This document shows, piece by piece, positions 34,466 through 43,448 of a stretch of DNA of 64,000 nucleotides. Source of the stretch: Alteromonas sp. LMIT006 (GTDB taxonomy: Bacteria; Pseudomonadota; Gammaproteobacteria; Enterobacterales; Alteromonadaceae); contig NZ_CP101291.1 in assembly GCF_024300645.1 (NCBI RefSeq), positions 1,426,001 to 1,490,000 on the forward strand, read 5' to 3'. The translations under genes were made by a program, and so were the position numbers. The notes beneath the pieces are model-generated. The model was not told the DNA's origin and ran no database searches. It was given only the letters and a program-made list of their open reading frames with translations. Each line of letters opens with the position of its first letter. The first letter of the stretch is position 1.

Positions 34466-36570
34466 TGCATTTTTTACGTTGCTTGGGCTTAGCACTCTTT
34501 TACCTCTTTTTTTGTTTCTCTTATGCGGAGGAATACTTGATCCAACCTGGTGACGAATTAACGATCACCATCCCCGGAGAAGAAGCATTTTCAGTGCCTT
34601 TTACGGTTAATCGAGACGGCGATATCCATCTACCTGAAATAGGTAGAGTAAGGGTTGCTGGGGTCTATGAAGAAGAACTACCATTGTTTCTTACAGAGTT
34701 TTTGGCAAACGTTTATCGTGACTTGACTGGATTAGACGCATTTGTCGCCAAAAAACAAATGCTTATTTTTGTCAGTGGGTATGTCAAAGAACCCGGCGAA
34801 TACGTCATCCCGAGAAGTGCAACGATACAAACCGCGTTACAGTATGCAGGAGGACTGCGCTCAGGAGCACAAATTAATAAATTGCAGCTTCGCAGACTGG
34901 ATACGCAAATCTATTTTGACTACAAATCTTATCTCGATTCCGGAGACACATCTCAGCTGCCACGTTTACGTGCAATGGATGAATTGTTTGTACCAGCCTC
35001 TCCAATCATTGGTAATGTCGAGATGGAATTTGATCCAGCCAAAATACCCGATTCAGGCGATGCTGCGCGAGACAATACTGCGATTAAAGTATTTGGTGAA
35101 GTCAAAAGTCCAGGTAGCTTCTCTTTCCGACCTGGAAAAAGCATCATTGACCTTTTAATGCGAGCAGGCGGTGTGACTCGATATGCTGGCGTCGAACAAA
35201 TCCGGTTAATTGCAGATGGTGAGCCTCAATTATTTAATTTGAAACGCTATTTGGAAACAGGTGATGAAGCGTTATTACCGGATATTCAACCAGGTACAAC
35301 TATTTTTATTCCGATCCAAGTGGAAGAAATAAAAACAGGTGGTAACGTGGTATACATCATGGGTGAAGTAAAAAAGCCCGGTGCATTTGAAGGTAAAGAG
35401 GATGCGACGTTTATGGATATCCTCGCAAACGCAGGAGGCCCTACTCGATATGCTGAATCAAGACAAATTCGTGTCATCAAAGCCAATGGTGAAGTGATCC
35501 CATTCGATCTGACTGCATTTACCGAAGGTGGAAATAATATTTTGCCGCCTGAGATCGAAAATGGCGATGCGATCTTCATCCCTGAAAAGACCGATATCAA
35601 CGAAAAGTCTTGGTTAAAAGTGACCCCTAATCGTGCGGTAAGAGTGATTGGTGAAGTCGTCAAGCCTGGACGATTTGAATGGTCGGATGAAATGTCTTTA
35701 CTCGATTTGATAGCCCATACCGGAGGCCCAACATCGCGTGCTGATACCTCTACTATAGAGGTCCTTTCTCCCCAACCTGATGGTAGCACGACCTTCACGG
35801 TTTTCAATTTAGATCATTTTATCAAAACAGGCCAACCAGAATCTGCATTGCCTAAGATTTATGCGGGGGCAACTGTGAGAGTACACGATCTCCCTGTCGA
35901 TCCAACAGATAATAAGTCGCAGTGGGTGAGACAATCATCTGAAAAATCCATTTATATTTTTGGTCAAGTCGGTGCACCAGGACGATATAAATTTGAAGAT
36001 GATATGCATTTTTTAGATATTTTAGCAGCCGCTGATGGGCCGACCGATAAGGCGGATTTGCACAACATTCGAGTCAGTCATCGCGACTTACCATACAGCA
36101 AGGTCAGCAAACTCAACTTAGCACTGTATTTTGAGACTGGTGATGAAAACATGTTACCAGAGGTCAAAACCGGTGATTCAATATATATTCCTGAGAAGGA
36201 GCGTCTGTGGATTGATGAACCAAGTGAAAATACGGTACGTATTCTTGGCGCGATAAATAAGCCTGGGCGGTATCGCTTTACAGATGATATGACAGTCATT
36301 GATTTATTAGCACAAGCTGCTGGCACCAAAGGCGATGCTTATATTGAAAAAATCACTATTGTTAATCTTTCTTGTTGTAAAAACCAAGCACAAACCTTTG
36401 ATTTGCTAGCGTTCAGTCAAACAGCAGACGTGACCAAACTGCCATTGCTCAGAGCTGGGGACACAGTATATGTGCCATATCGTTCAACAAGTGCGTTTCA
36501 AAAATGGCGTCAAGGTTTATCCGATGTCTTCCAGTTTGCATCGATAGCTGCACTTCTGGGAGTCATTTGA
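34465..36570 (+). CDS. Polysaccharide export outer-membrane protein with six SLBB repeats (SypC/Wza-like)
   Basis: 701-residue OPX protein. After a signal peptide (about 1-21) comes the Poly_export domain (about 22-95, 'YLIQPGDELTITIPGEE'). Then six SLBB units begin near residues 100, 208, 295, 391, 495 and 590, each with a G-x-V-x-x-PG-x-[FY] core such as 'GEVKSPGSF', 'GEVKKPGAF', 'GEVVKPGRF', 'GQVGAPGRY', 'GAINKPGRY'. Each is followed by a 'fdL..yl.tGd..lP.i..GD.i.iP' segment. Wza has about 380 residues and far fewer such units. The C-terminus has a hydrophobic stretch (FQFASIAALLGVI) that could insert in the outer membrane. Confidence 0.92.
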   Translation: MHFLRCLGLALFYLFFCFSYAEEYLIQPGDELTITIPGEEAFSVPFTVNRDGDIHLPEIGRVRVAGVYEEELPLFLTEFLANVYRDLTGLDAFVAKKQMLIFVSGYVKEPGEYVIPRSATIQTALQYAGGLRSGAQINKLQLRRLDTQIYFDYKSYLDSGDTSQLPRLRAMDELFVPASPIIGNVEMEFDPAKIPDSGDAARDNTAIKVFGEVKSPGSFSFRPGKSIIDLLMRAGGVTRYAGVEQIRLIADGEPQLFNLKRYLETGDEALLPDIQPGTTIFIPIQVEEIKTGGNVVYIMGEVKKPGAFEGKEDATFMDILANAGGPTRYAESRQIRVIKANGEVIPFDLTAFTEGGNNILPPEIENGDAIFIPEKTDINEKSWLKVTPNRAVRVIGEVVKPGRFEWSDEMSLLDLIAHTGGPTSRADTSTIEVLSPQPDGSTTFTVFNLDHFIKTGQPESALPKIYAGATVRVHDLPVDPTDNKSQWVRQSSEKSIYIFGQVGAPGRYKFEDDMHFLDILAAADGPTDKADLHNIRVSHRDLPYSKVSKLNLALYFETGDENMLPEVKTGDSIYIPEKERLWIDEPSENTVRILGAINKPGRYRFTDDMTVIDLLAQAAGTKGDAYIEKITIVNLSCCKNQAQTFDLLAFSQTADVTKLPLLRAGDTVYVPYRSTSAFQKWRQGLSDVFQFASIAALLGVI

Positions 36571-37271
36571 TGTCTTATATTACCCTGAGTAACGAAATTG
36601 ACTCGGTCTACTCAAAGTTGTTAACAGAACACAAACGCAGTATTGCGGTGGTTGCGACAACGGCTGGGGAAGGGGTTACCTCAATGGTGCTGGCATTGGC
36701 GAGGCGAATACTTCTATCAGGGCAAAGTGTGTTAGTGGTTGACTTTAATAGCCATAATCCATTTTTTTCGTCATCAATCTGTCTACCGCATTTTCAGCAA
36801 CAAGATTTGCCACCGAGGTTGCTGACGGATGAACGTCATCAGCTAGTAATGACCGGTGTACAGGCGCCAACGAGTAAATCTAAACTACTGCACCTTAGAT
36901 GCCCAGGTAAACTCGAACAACAAATTTCACAATGGTTAACTGATTTTGATTTTGTCGTTTTTGATACCACGCCATTCGGGCAAGTGAATCAGCATAATAT
37001 TCCTGCACAACGGGTTGCGGCTGCAGTGGACTCCTGTATTTTGATGGTCCTTTCTGGTGTGACTACGGATGTTATGGTGCAAGAAAGTGTGAATAAACTC
37101 AATAAAGTGGATGCATCGATATTGGGAGTGGTCATTAACGATAAGTATTCGCCCACCTTGCAATCGGAGCTTATTCGGGAAGTGATGCGGTTACCTGATT
37201 TTTGGGGTAAGTTAAGAGCCACTTTCGTAAAAGTGATACGAGAAAATAAATTATTACGCATGGATGTGTAG
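36570..37271 (+). CDS. CpsD/CapB-like P-loop protein with altered Walker A (SypD-like)
   Basis: 233 residues starting at 36570, sharing a base with the previous stop. The fold is that of the cytoplasmic half of bacterial tyrosine kinases/ParA-like ATPases: 'IAVVATTAGEGVTSMVLALARRI' (in part), Walker A' 'SVLVVDFNSHNPF' and Walker B 'FDFVVFDTTPFGQ'. The Walker A lysine, expected in GEGK[ST], is Val36 (codon GTT). The usual acidic pair DAD[LM]R of Walker A' is also changed, and there is no C-terminal Tyr cluster. It is probably a regulatory partner of the chain-length protein (43449-44903) rather than an active kinase. That is inference. Confidence 0.82.
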   Translation: MSYITLSNEIDSVYSKLLTEHKRSIAVVATTAGEGVTSMVLALARRILLSGQSVLVVDFNSHNPFFSSSICLPHFQQQDLPPRLLTDERHQLVMTGVQAPTSKSKLLHLRCPGKLEQQISQWLTDFDFVVFDTTPFGQVNQHNIPAQRVAAAVDSCILMVLSGVTTDVMVQESVNKLNKVDASILGVVINDKYSPTLQSELIREVMRLPDFWGKLRATFVKVIRENKLLRMDV

Positions 37272-38795
37272 ATGAACCAAACATTATTTCAAATTAACCT
37301 AAATAACCACATATCCAGTGCTCGTAAATTCAGAGAATACTTGCAAAAAGCTTTGATGAATGTGGTCAGAGAATCGAGCGTAAAAAATAAAATTTTGCTG
37401 GTAATGAGTGAGGCCGTCAGCAATATTAATAAGCACAATGACTTGCTTGGTGTCACGGTCACCGTCAAATTTGGCAAAAGTGATACGGGGTATTGGCTTG
37501 AAATTTTAGATGATGCCCCTGCGTTTAATCCGTTAGAGGTAGAGACTGCGGAACAAGATGATGACTTTCCGTTACTTGAGAGTCAAAGAGGTATTTATCT
37601 GATCAAGCAACAATGTGATGATATTGTGTATCAATATCTAGAAAAAAGTCGACTAAATTCATTGCGCTGTACTTGGGAATATCAGTTAAAAGAACACAAG
37701 AAATCCATCCTAATTGTTGATGACAGTCACGTCGAAGTGACTATTCTCAAACATCAGCTCAGTGACGAGTATCATGTGATAACGTGTGAAAACACTATTA
37801 TAGCCACACAAATCATTGAGCAAAATACGTTTGACCTGATTTTATGTGATGTGCACATGCCGAGAGTCAGTGGTATCGATTTGTATGTATATCTGCAGAA
37901 AAACAAAAAAGAGATGGTGCCTTTTATTTTTATCACTTGCAGTGAAGATATTGAGATGCTCGAACAAGCTTATCATTTAGGGGCAGACGATGTATTGTGT
38001 AAACCCATTCCAAAAACCATTTTATTAAATACTGTCAAACGAGTTTTGAAGCGCAATCAACACATGTATCGCAGGCTTCAAGACCGTATTGATAAAAAAA
38101 TTTCTCAGTCTTTATTACCATCTATCCCAGAAAATCTAAAGTCTTGGAATATTGCAGTCGGCTATCGCAACACGGGTAAAGGGGGCGGGGATTTTTTATT
38201 ACATCAGCCCAGTATTAGCGGCGATACTATCGTGTTGGTAGACATCATGGGACACGATGATAGTGCTAAATTCTTCTCCTTTGCTTATGCTGGATACATC
38301 AGAGGCTTGTTGTATAACAATCACTTGATTAATAATCCGCATGAACTATTACTCACCTTATCCAACATGGCGTTAAATGATGAACTCTTTTCACGTATAA
38401 ATTTAACATGTTGTTTGTTGCATCTGGGGCAGGAACGGCAATTAAAGTATGTTAGTGCTGGTCATCCTGAGGGCGTTCTGATCACTTCCGATGGCGTAAG
38501 CCCGATTGAGCAAAGTGGTATTATTCCTGGGATCATTCCAAACGCCACTTATGAAACGACGACTTTTATGCTTCCAGAAGACGGCAGAGTCGCGATATTT
38601 ACCGATGGATTATTTGAAGCAGCCATTGATGTTCCCTCTCGAAAAATACTTAAAGAATTGATGTTTGACACCTTGCAAAAAACAAGAGAGTGCGAAGTGC
38701 AAATTGCAATGGATGAACTTTTGTATCAGTTCGACAAATTCACACATGAACGTCCACTAGATGATTTAATCTTGTGCTTAATCGACTTAGATTAA
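37272..38795 (+). CDS. SypE-like RsbW kinase / receiver / PP2C phosphatase fusion
   Basis: 507-residue cytoplasmic switch protein. Residues about 1-135 form an RsbW/SpoIIAB-like HATPase with N-box 'VMSEAVSNINKHND'. Residues about 146-262 form a receiver with 'ILIVDDSHVE', phospho-acceptor Asp193 in 'LILCDVHMPR' and Lys in 'DVLCKPIP'. Residues about 290-507 form a SpoIIE-type phosphatase with 'VLVDIMGHD', 'SAGHPEG' and 'AIFTDGLFEA' metal-binding motifs. Kinase and phosphatase in one chain should respectively phosphorylate and dephosphorylate the STAS protein at 33277, with the receiver choosing. The same layout defines SypE. Starts right after the previous stop. Confidence 0.92.
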   Translation: MNQTLFQINLNNHISSARKFREYLQKALMNVVRESSVKNKILLVMSEAVSNINKHNDLLGVTVTVKFGKSDTGYWLEILDDAPAFNPLEVETAEQDDDFPLLESQRGIYLIKQQCDDIVYQYLEKSRLNSLRCTWEYQLKEHKKSILIVDDSHVEVTILKHQLSDEYHVITCENTIIATQIIEQNTFDLILCDVHMPRVSGIDLYVYLQKNKKEMVPFIFITCSEDIEMLEQAYHLGADDVLCKPIPKTILLNTVKRVLKRNQHMYRRLQDRIDKKISQSLLPSIPENLKSWNIAVGYRNTGKGGGDFLLHQPSISGDTIVLVDIMGHDDSAKFFSFAYAGYIRGLLYNNHLINNPHELLLTLSNMALNDELFSRINLTCCLLHLGQERQLKYVSAGHPEGVLITSDGVSPIEQSGIIPGIIPNATYETTTFMLPEDGRVAIFTDGLFEAAIDVPSRKILKELMFDTLQKTRECEVQIAMDELLYQFDKFTHERPLDDLILCLIDLD

Positions 38796-38812
38796 ACATA
38801 AGATTCATCGTA

Positions 38813-39973
38813 TTATACTTTTTTCCACGGTTTACGACTTCGATATATCATGTAATCGAGGGCGCCAACCAAGCCACTTAAATGTCCTCTAAATAAATAA
38901 GACACCATTTTGACATATCGGTTATGACTTGCGAATTCGTAGCGAAGTTCTAGAAACAGCAATAGATAAAAAAGGTTTTGCAATATAAATTCGTAGACAA
39001 AAATGGGGTGACTATTCAATAACATCGCATTGGATAGATAGGTTATGATCATCAAAAACGGAATAACGACCCTCAGCGCTTTGCCAGATGCAAATAAAAA
39101 GGCAACTTGCTTATATTTGGGACGCAGCAACGACTTTAAGCGCACCACTTGTTGCACATTGCCAGCGGATATTCGTTTGCGGCGTTGTTGGTTCATTGTA
39201 TGACAACTCGCCTCTAACTCTAATGCATGGACGTCTTTGAGTTGTTTGACTTTGAATCCTTGCTTAACAATACGCATAGGCAAAATAAAATCATCGTTGA
39301 TGGTATCGTGTTCTAACTCAGTGAATAGTTTGCTACGGAAAATATAAAAAGCGCCATGTGCTCCAAGTGTAGAGAATAATAGCGATTCTTGTTGTTTGAT
39401 TTTTGACTGATACAACCAATAAGACTGTTCTCCAGCTTGGTTGTTGTATAACTTGTAATGCGAGTTCACAACACCGACTTCTGGGTCCAAAAACATTTGT
39501 GCTGAGAGTTTTAATCCATCAATGGAGATGAGCGCTGACACATCAGACATCGCTACCAACTCAGTTCTAATAAGCTTCATACCTTCATTGATAACAGCAA
39601 TCTTGCCTCGATTTGTGGGAAACTCGATCACTTGGAGGTTTAATTTTTGGCACTCAGGATATGCTTGACATTGTTTGGCAATTTCGACCGTGTTGTCGGT
39701 ACAGCCATCGCACAATATCAATATATTCAACTTGTCTTGCGGATAATCTAGAATCGTAAGATTCAATACTTTATCTGCAATCCACTGTGCTTCATTATAC
39801 GCAGGGATGAGTATGGTAATTCCAGGTAAGTCTTTCTCTGCAATTTCAACGGCATTTTCACCTTCCTGATGTTTACCTTTGGTCAACCATGTCAGCAACA
39901 GGGGATAAATAATATGATGGTATAAAATCAAAAATATAGCTACACCATGGATGAAAAAGAGGGCTGCAGTCAT
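38813..39973 (-). CDS. Membrane glycosyltransferase family 2 (SypQ-like)
   Basis: 386-residue processive-type GT2 enzyme. An N-terminal membrane helix (about 3-30), a GT-A domain (about 48-250) with 'ITILIPAYNEAQWIADKVLNL', 'LILCDGCTDNT', 'LVAMSDVSALIS' and 'INDDFILPMRIVKQG', and C-terminal membrane helices (about 285-360). It probably starts or extends the exopolysaccharide on the cytoplasmic face. It overlaps the GT4 gene by 4 nt (ATGA) and is the last gene of the leftward operon, converging on the sypE-like gene with 17 bp between stops. No hairpin terminator is visible there. Confidence 0.9.
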   Translation of the reverse strand: MTAALFFIHGVAIFLILYHHIIYPLLLTWLTKGKHQEGENAVEIAEKDLPGITILIPAYNEAQWIADKVLNLTILDYPQDKLNILILCDGCTDNTVEIAKQCQAYPECQKLNLQVIEFPTNRGKIAVINEGMKLIRTELVAMSDVSALISIDGLKLSAQMFLDPEVGVVNSHYKLYNNQAGEQSYWLYQSKIKQQESLLFSTLGAHGAFYIFRSKLFTELEHDTINDDFILPMRIVKQGFKVKQLKDVHALELEASCHTMNQQRRKRISAGNVQQVVRLKSLLRPKYKQVAFLFASGKALRVVIPFLMIITYLSNAMLLNSHPIFVYEFILQNLFYLLLFLELRYEFASHNRYVKMVSYLFRGHLSGLVGALDYMIYRSRKPWKKV

Positions 39974-41094
39974 TCATAAGCTCCTTGTGTATAAATGCCA
40001 AAATATTTACTCATGGTGTGGTCAAAATGATTGTGCTCAAAGACGTGCTGGCGGGGATCACATTCAGGTGTATGGTGAAATAAATGTGTGATGGCATTAC
40101 CGAGTAAATCCGGTCTTTGCACAGGAACAGCTGTCCCTGTCAGAGGGCACAAGGTTTCAGTACTGCCACCAGTATCCGTCACAATACATGGAACAGAACA
40201 AGCTTGAGCTTCGAGCGTAGATATGGGGTAGCCTTCCTTTAACGAGGGCAAGCAAAAACAGTCAAGCGCTTGATAAAAGGTTTTCATCTGTTCGACATGC
40301 CCCAAAAATACCACGCGATCTGCAACGCCAAGAGCTTGTGCATATTGCTTCAATGCACTGGCCTGAGAACCATCTCCTGCTATTGCAAGATACACAGTCG
40401 GTGGCGTGTTGATCATAGCGTCTAATAATGTTTTGTGATCTTTTACTAACTCTAAACGCCCAGCATTACCAACCCAAAAACCATATTGACGCAATCCAAA
40501 ATAAGCACGCGCGTAGCTCTTGTTGCCACTGCGAAATTGCGACACATCGACGCCATTAGGAATGACTTTATTGACTTTTATTCCTGTGTTTTTTTCAAAC
40601 GCACGCGCAACAAATTGTGCATCGGCGACGATTGTAGGGCGGACCACTCGCAAGATGGCTTTTTGTAATGTTCTTCTGCGAAAGTTCTCTAGATGCCAAG
40701 CGTCATGCTCTGTATGTACGACATGACATTTGGCCATTTTGGCGGCAATCCCGCCGTACAACAGCGGGCCAATATGATGGGTGTGCACCACATCAATTTT
40801 GTTTTCGAGAAAATAATCTCGAAGTTTTATGATTAATGATGGGGTAACGCCATTTTCTTTGGCAAAGCCTATCCATGGCGTTTTTAGTGTCGATAAACGC
40901 TGCCAATCTCGTAACAATTCTTCTGGCTGACCTTGCAGACTGATGACTCTAGATTGCACAGTGCCTCGCATGGCGTTTGCCATATTCAGCACCATCGTTT
41001 CGATACCACCAGGTTGTAAATGTTGAACAATATGGGCGATGCGTAATATGTTATTCGTTTGTTTTAATTGAGCTGGGCTGCGAGTTGCTTCCAT
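39970..41094 (-). CDS. GT-B glycosyltransferase, group 1/GT4 (SypP-like)
   Basis: 374-residue cytoplasmic GT4 enzyme. N-domain has 'IAHIVQHLQPGGIETMVLNMANAMRG' (in part) and 'VHTHHIGPLLYGGIAAK'. C-domain has 'VIPNGVDVSQF', 'GNAGRLELVKDHKTLLDA', 'LGHVEQMKTFYQALDCFCLPSLKEGYPISTLEAQA' (in part, with EX7E) and 'TDTGGSTETL'. It resembles the sugar transferases of PEP-CTERM/exosortase-linked polysaccharide clusters. The start overlaps the 3' end of the hydrolase-like gene by 44 nt. Confidence 0.92.
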   Translation of the reverse strand: MEATRSPAQLKQTNNILRIAHIVQHLQPGGIETMVLNMANAMRGTVQSRVISLQGQPEELLRDWQRLSTLKTPWIGFAKENGVTPSLIIKLRDYFLENKIDVVHTHHIGPLLYGGIAAKMAKCHVVHTEHDAWHLENFRRRTLQKAILRVVRPTIVADAQFVARAFEKNTGIKVNKVIPNGVDVSQFRSGNKSYARAYFGLRQYGFWVGNAGRLELVKDHKTLLDAMINTPPTVYLAIAGDGSQASALKQYAQALGVADRVVFLGHVEQMKTFYQALDCFCLPSLKEGYPISTLEAQACSVPCIVTDTGGSTETLCPLTGTAVPVQRPDLLGNAITHLFHHTPECDPRQHVFEHNHFDHTMSKYFGIYTQGAYE

Positions 41095-43441
41095 GCGATG
41101 CCTCCGTATGAATATGGTTAGCTAATTGTTTTATCTCAATAAGCCATTGGGTAAGGGTGGAGGTCTCAACATTGAGAGGGGAACCTTGTTGTTTGATAGC
41201 CTTCTGTATAGATGTGATTAATTGAGCTGCGCGTAAGTCGTGTTTGGCAGTGGTCGTTAACCACTGTAGCCACCTCTGGTCATATATGCCCTGACTGATG
41301 GCAAGTAAAGTCCAATCTACATCTGGTTTGGTAGAGCATAATTCTGCGGCTGGGTAGATGAAAAACACATCGTCTTCACGGGCATCCACCGGTGAGAATG
41401 GATAAGCACTTGGCATTCGGGCATGCCATTGAAAATAACCGTCAGTTTGCCAGTGCCAAGTGGCTAACCCGGCAGCATGTCGATGTTGTTCAATATTATA
41501 TAAATACACTTTTGAATCTTCTTGTGCCAACAGGTGGAAGTCGTTGTCGTTTAACTCAACAGATGAATTGACGAGTTTAGCCGAAACAGAATTGAACCAT
41601 TGCGTATCTTCTGGCGCGTTAAAATGCCCTGCTGTGATATCCAGTAGCGAGTCAGTGGTCGTGGTAAAGGGCGGACTTGCGGCATTACTTGGTTCATCTG
41701 CAATCGACCAAAATAATTCAATGTTGGGAAACTCAGTGCGCACTAATGCATCGACTTTTTGGATTTGGGCAATCGCAGCGGATACTCCCATTGTTGCAAC
41801 TAAGCGTTTATATGGCGCGTATGCAAGAATGGTCTGATTCAGCCCCGCTGCATCAACATTTTTTAATCGTTTTAAAAATGCTTTAGTTTCCACGTCGTTT
41901 GACGGTGTAGGCAGTCCAGGTGAAAGCGCATTTAAACCGAAGCTTTTTAATCTATCTAAGTCACAACGGTAAGCTCGATTTGGGGCGAGTGACGAAAACC
42001 ATTCGCGCTGATAAGGCACTTCAAGATACACACCAACACTGGTAGTTAACTTTGGTAATGGCAGGTTTAATACAGTCACTTGAAGCGGAATTGAACGTGG
42101 ATTTCCATGGACTGTGAAGATCATTTCGTAGTGGTACGTTCCAGCAAGTGTATTCGGTAGTGTTGCTACCGAAAGTGTACTGATACTGGGTAATGTCTGT
42201 TGTTCAGATATCGGATGGTGGCTGAGACGTTGCGCGGAAAAGTGCAGTAAATTACCTTGTAATGACTTACGCCGAAGTTGCCAATTTACATGTCTTGGTG
42301 TCACTATTGGGGAAGATGTAAGGGCACTCGTAATTTGTCCCTTATCCTTCTCTGTCACGCGTACAATGTTAAAATCTGCAGCAAACTCATAAGTGAAGGC
42401 CAAATGCTGTTGTTCATCTTGTGCCATCACTAGTGTTAATGGAGAGTTTATGTCTTGAATCGGCATTGGGATGAAAAGCGCATCTGTTATTGGCCAGTTT
42501 TGCCGCCACCATAACGCCTGTTGATGCGTCACGTGGTCGATTGCCTTTTCCTCACCTAATGGCTCAATCAGTAATCCCGCTAGATATTTAGCTGCTGGCT
42601 GGTCTCCGCTGAACGTCAATATATTTTGGGAAGTGTTCGTTTCCAATGTATAAGAATGATGACCATAAAAAGGCACAACGATGTCATTAAATACATCTGG
42701 TTTATCAGAATATGAAGGCTGCCTTAAATAGCGCTGCTTCTGCCAAGTATCTGGTGTCCAGTTTATCTGCTCAAGGAGCGTGTTATTAAAAGTGATGGTT
42801 CGCGTCAAAAAATGCGGGGTATATTCCCAGTCTCCCATGTCTTCAAGCCATAAATGAATACGGTAACGTCCGGGCCCGATAGGGAGTTTTAGGGTATCTA
42901 TCCCTTTAATACCATCGCTGATAAGGCCATCATTGACGCCGTTGTGGCGATCCCTTTGCAGCGGAGTAAGGCGGCCTGACAGCGCAGGGTGTGTTGGGGT
43001 GATACGTTCAAAACCAGGCCAGACTTTACTATTGGGAGCACCAAAATCCCATGCAATAAGTTCTTCGGGCAAGGGCATTATCGGTTTGCTCGTGGTTGCT
43101 GCAAAGTCAATATTTGCATGTGAATTACCGGCAAAAATATAAATGGTTTGAATGTCCTCGGGCTTCATCTGTCGTTTATTACTTGTGTATAACTCACTCG
43201 TACTCAGGTGAAAAGTAAAACTCCCAGGCAGTACAGTACGTTCATAATTGACGCGTTGTGCATAGTTCGGCGACGTTCTATCATCAATTCTAACCACGAC
43301 AATTTGAGGCACATTGGTATGGTTTGTCCCTTTGAATTCTAGGAATTTATTGGTTAGATCGTGTTGACTCACGTGCCAAACATGTTTTGCTTCAACATAT
43401 GATGAAGCCATCATAGCCACCAGGATCAACAGAAAGCGCAT
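41051..43441 (-). CDS. Secreted GH123/DUF4091-like protein of the polysaccharide cluster
   Basis: 796-residue exported protein. I start at 43441, directly at the signal peptide MRFLLILVAMMASSYVEA; a GTG 27 nt upstream lies in the neighbour gene. Residues about 20-450 look beta-rich. The C-terminal ~330 residues resemble the GH123/DUF4091 barrel: 'LKSFGLNALSPGLPTPS', 'LFWSIADEPSNAA' with the adjacent acidic pair Asp582-Glu583 expected for GH123-type catalysis, and 'GLATWHWQTDGYFQWHARM'. It may trim or remodel the polymer in the periplasm. Fold assignment is moderate and the substrate is unknown. Confidence 0.6.
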   Translation of the reverse strand: MRFLLILVAMMASSYVEAKHVWHVSQHDLTNKFLEFKGTNHTNVPQIVVVRIDDRTSPNYAQRVNYERTVLPGSFTFHLSTSELYTSNKRQMKPEDIQTIYIFAGNSHANIDFAATTSKPIMPLPEELIAWDFGAPNSKVWPGFERITPTHPALSGRLTPLQRDRHNGVNDGLISDGIKGIDTLKLPIGPGRYRIHLWLEDMGDWEYTPHFLTRTITFNNTLLEQINWTPDTWQKQRYLRQPSYSDKPDVFNDIVVPFYGHHSYTLETNTSQNILTFSGDQPAAKYLAGLLIEPLGEEKAIDHVTHQQALWWRQNWPITDALFIPMPIQDINSPLTLVMAQDEQQHLAFTYEFAADFNIVRVTEKDKGQITSALTSSPIVTPRHVNWQLRRKSLQGNLLHFSAQRLSHHPISEQQTLPSISTLSVATLPNTLAGTYHYEMIFTVHGNPRSIPLQVTVLNLPLPKLTTSVGVYLEVPYQREWFSSLAPNRAYRCDLDRLKSFGLNALSPGLPTPSNDVETKAFLKRLKNVDAAGLNQTILAYAPYKRLVATMGVSAAIAQIQKVDALVRTEFPNIELFWSIADEPSNAASPPFTTTTDSLLDITAGHFNAPEDTQWFNSVSAKLVNSSVELNDNDFHLLAQEDSKVYLYNIEQHRHAAGLATWHWQTDGYFQWHARMPSAYPFSPVDAREDDVFFIYPAAELCSTKPDVDWTLLAISQGIYDQRWLQWLTTTAKHDLRAAQLITSIQKAIKQQGSPLNVETSTLTQWLIEIKQLANHIHTEASHGSNSQPSSIKTNE

Positions 43442-43448
43442 ATTATGT

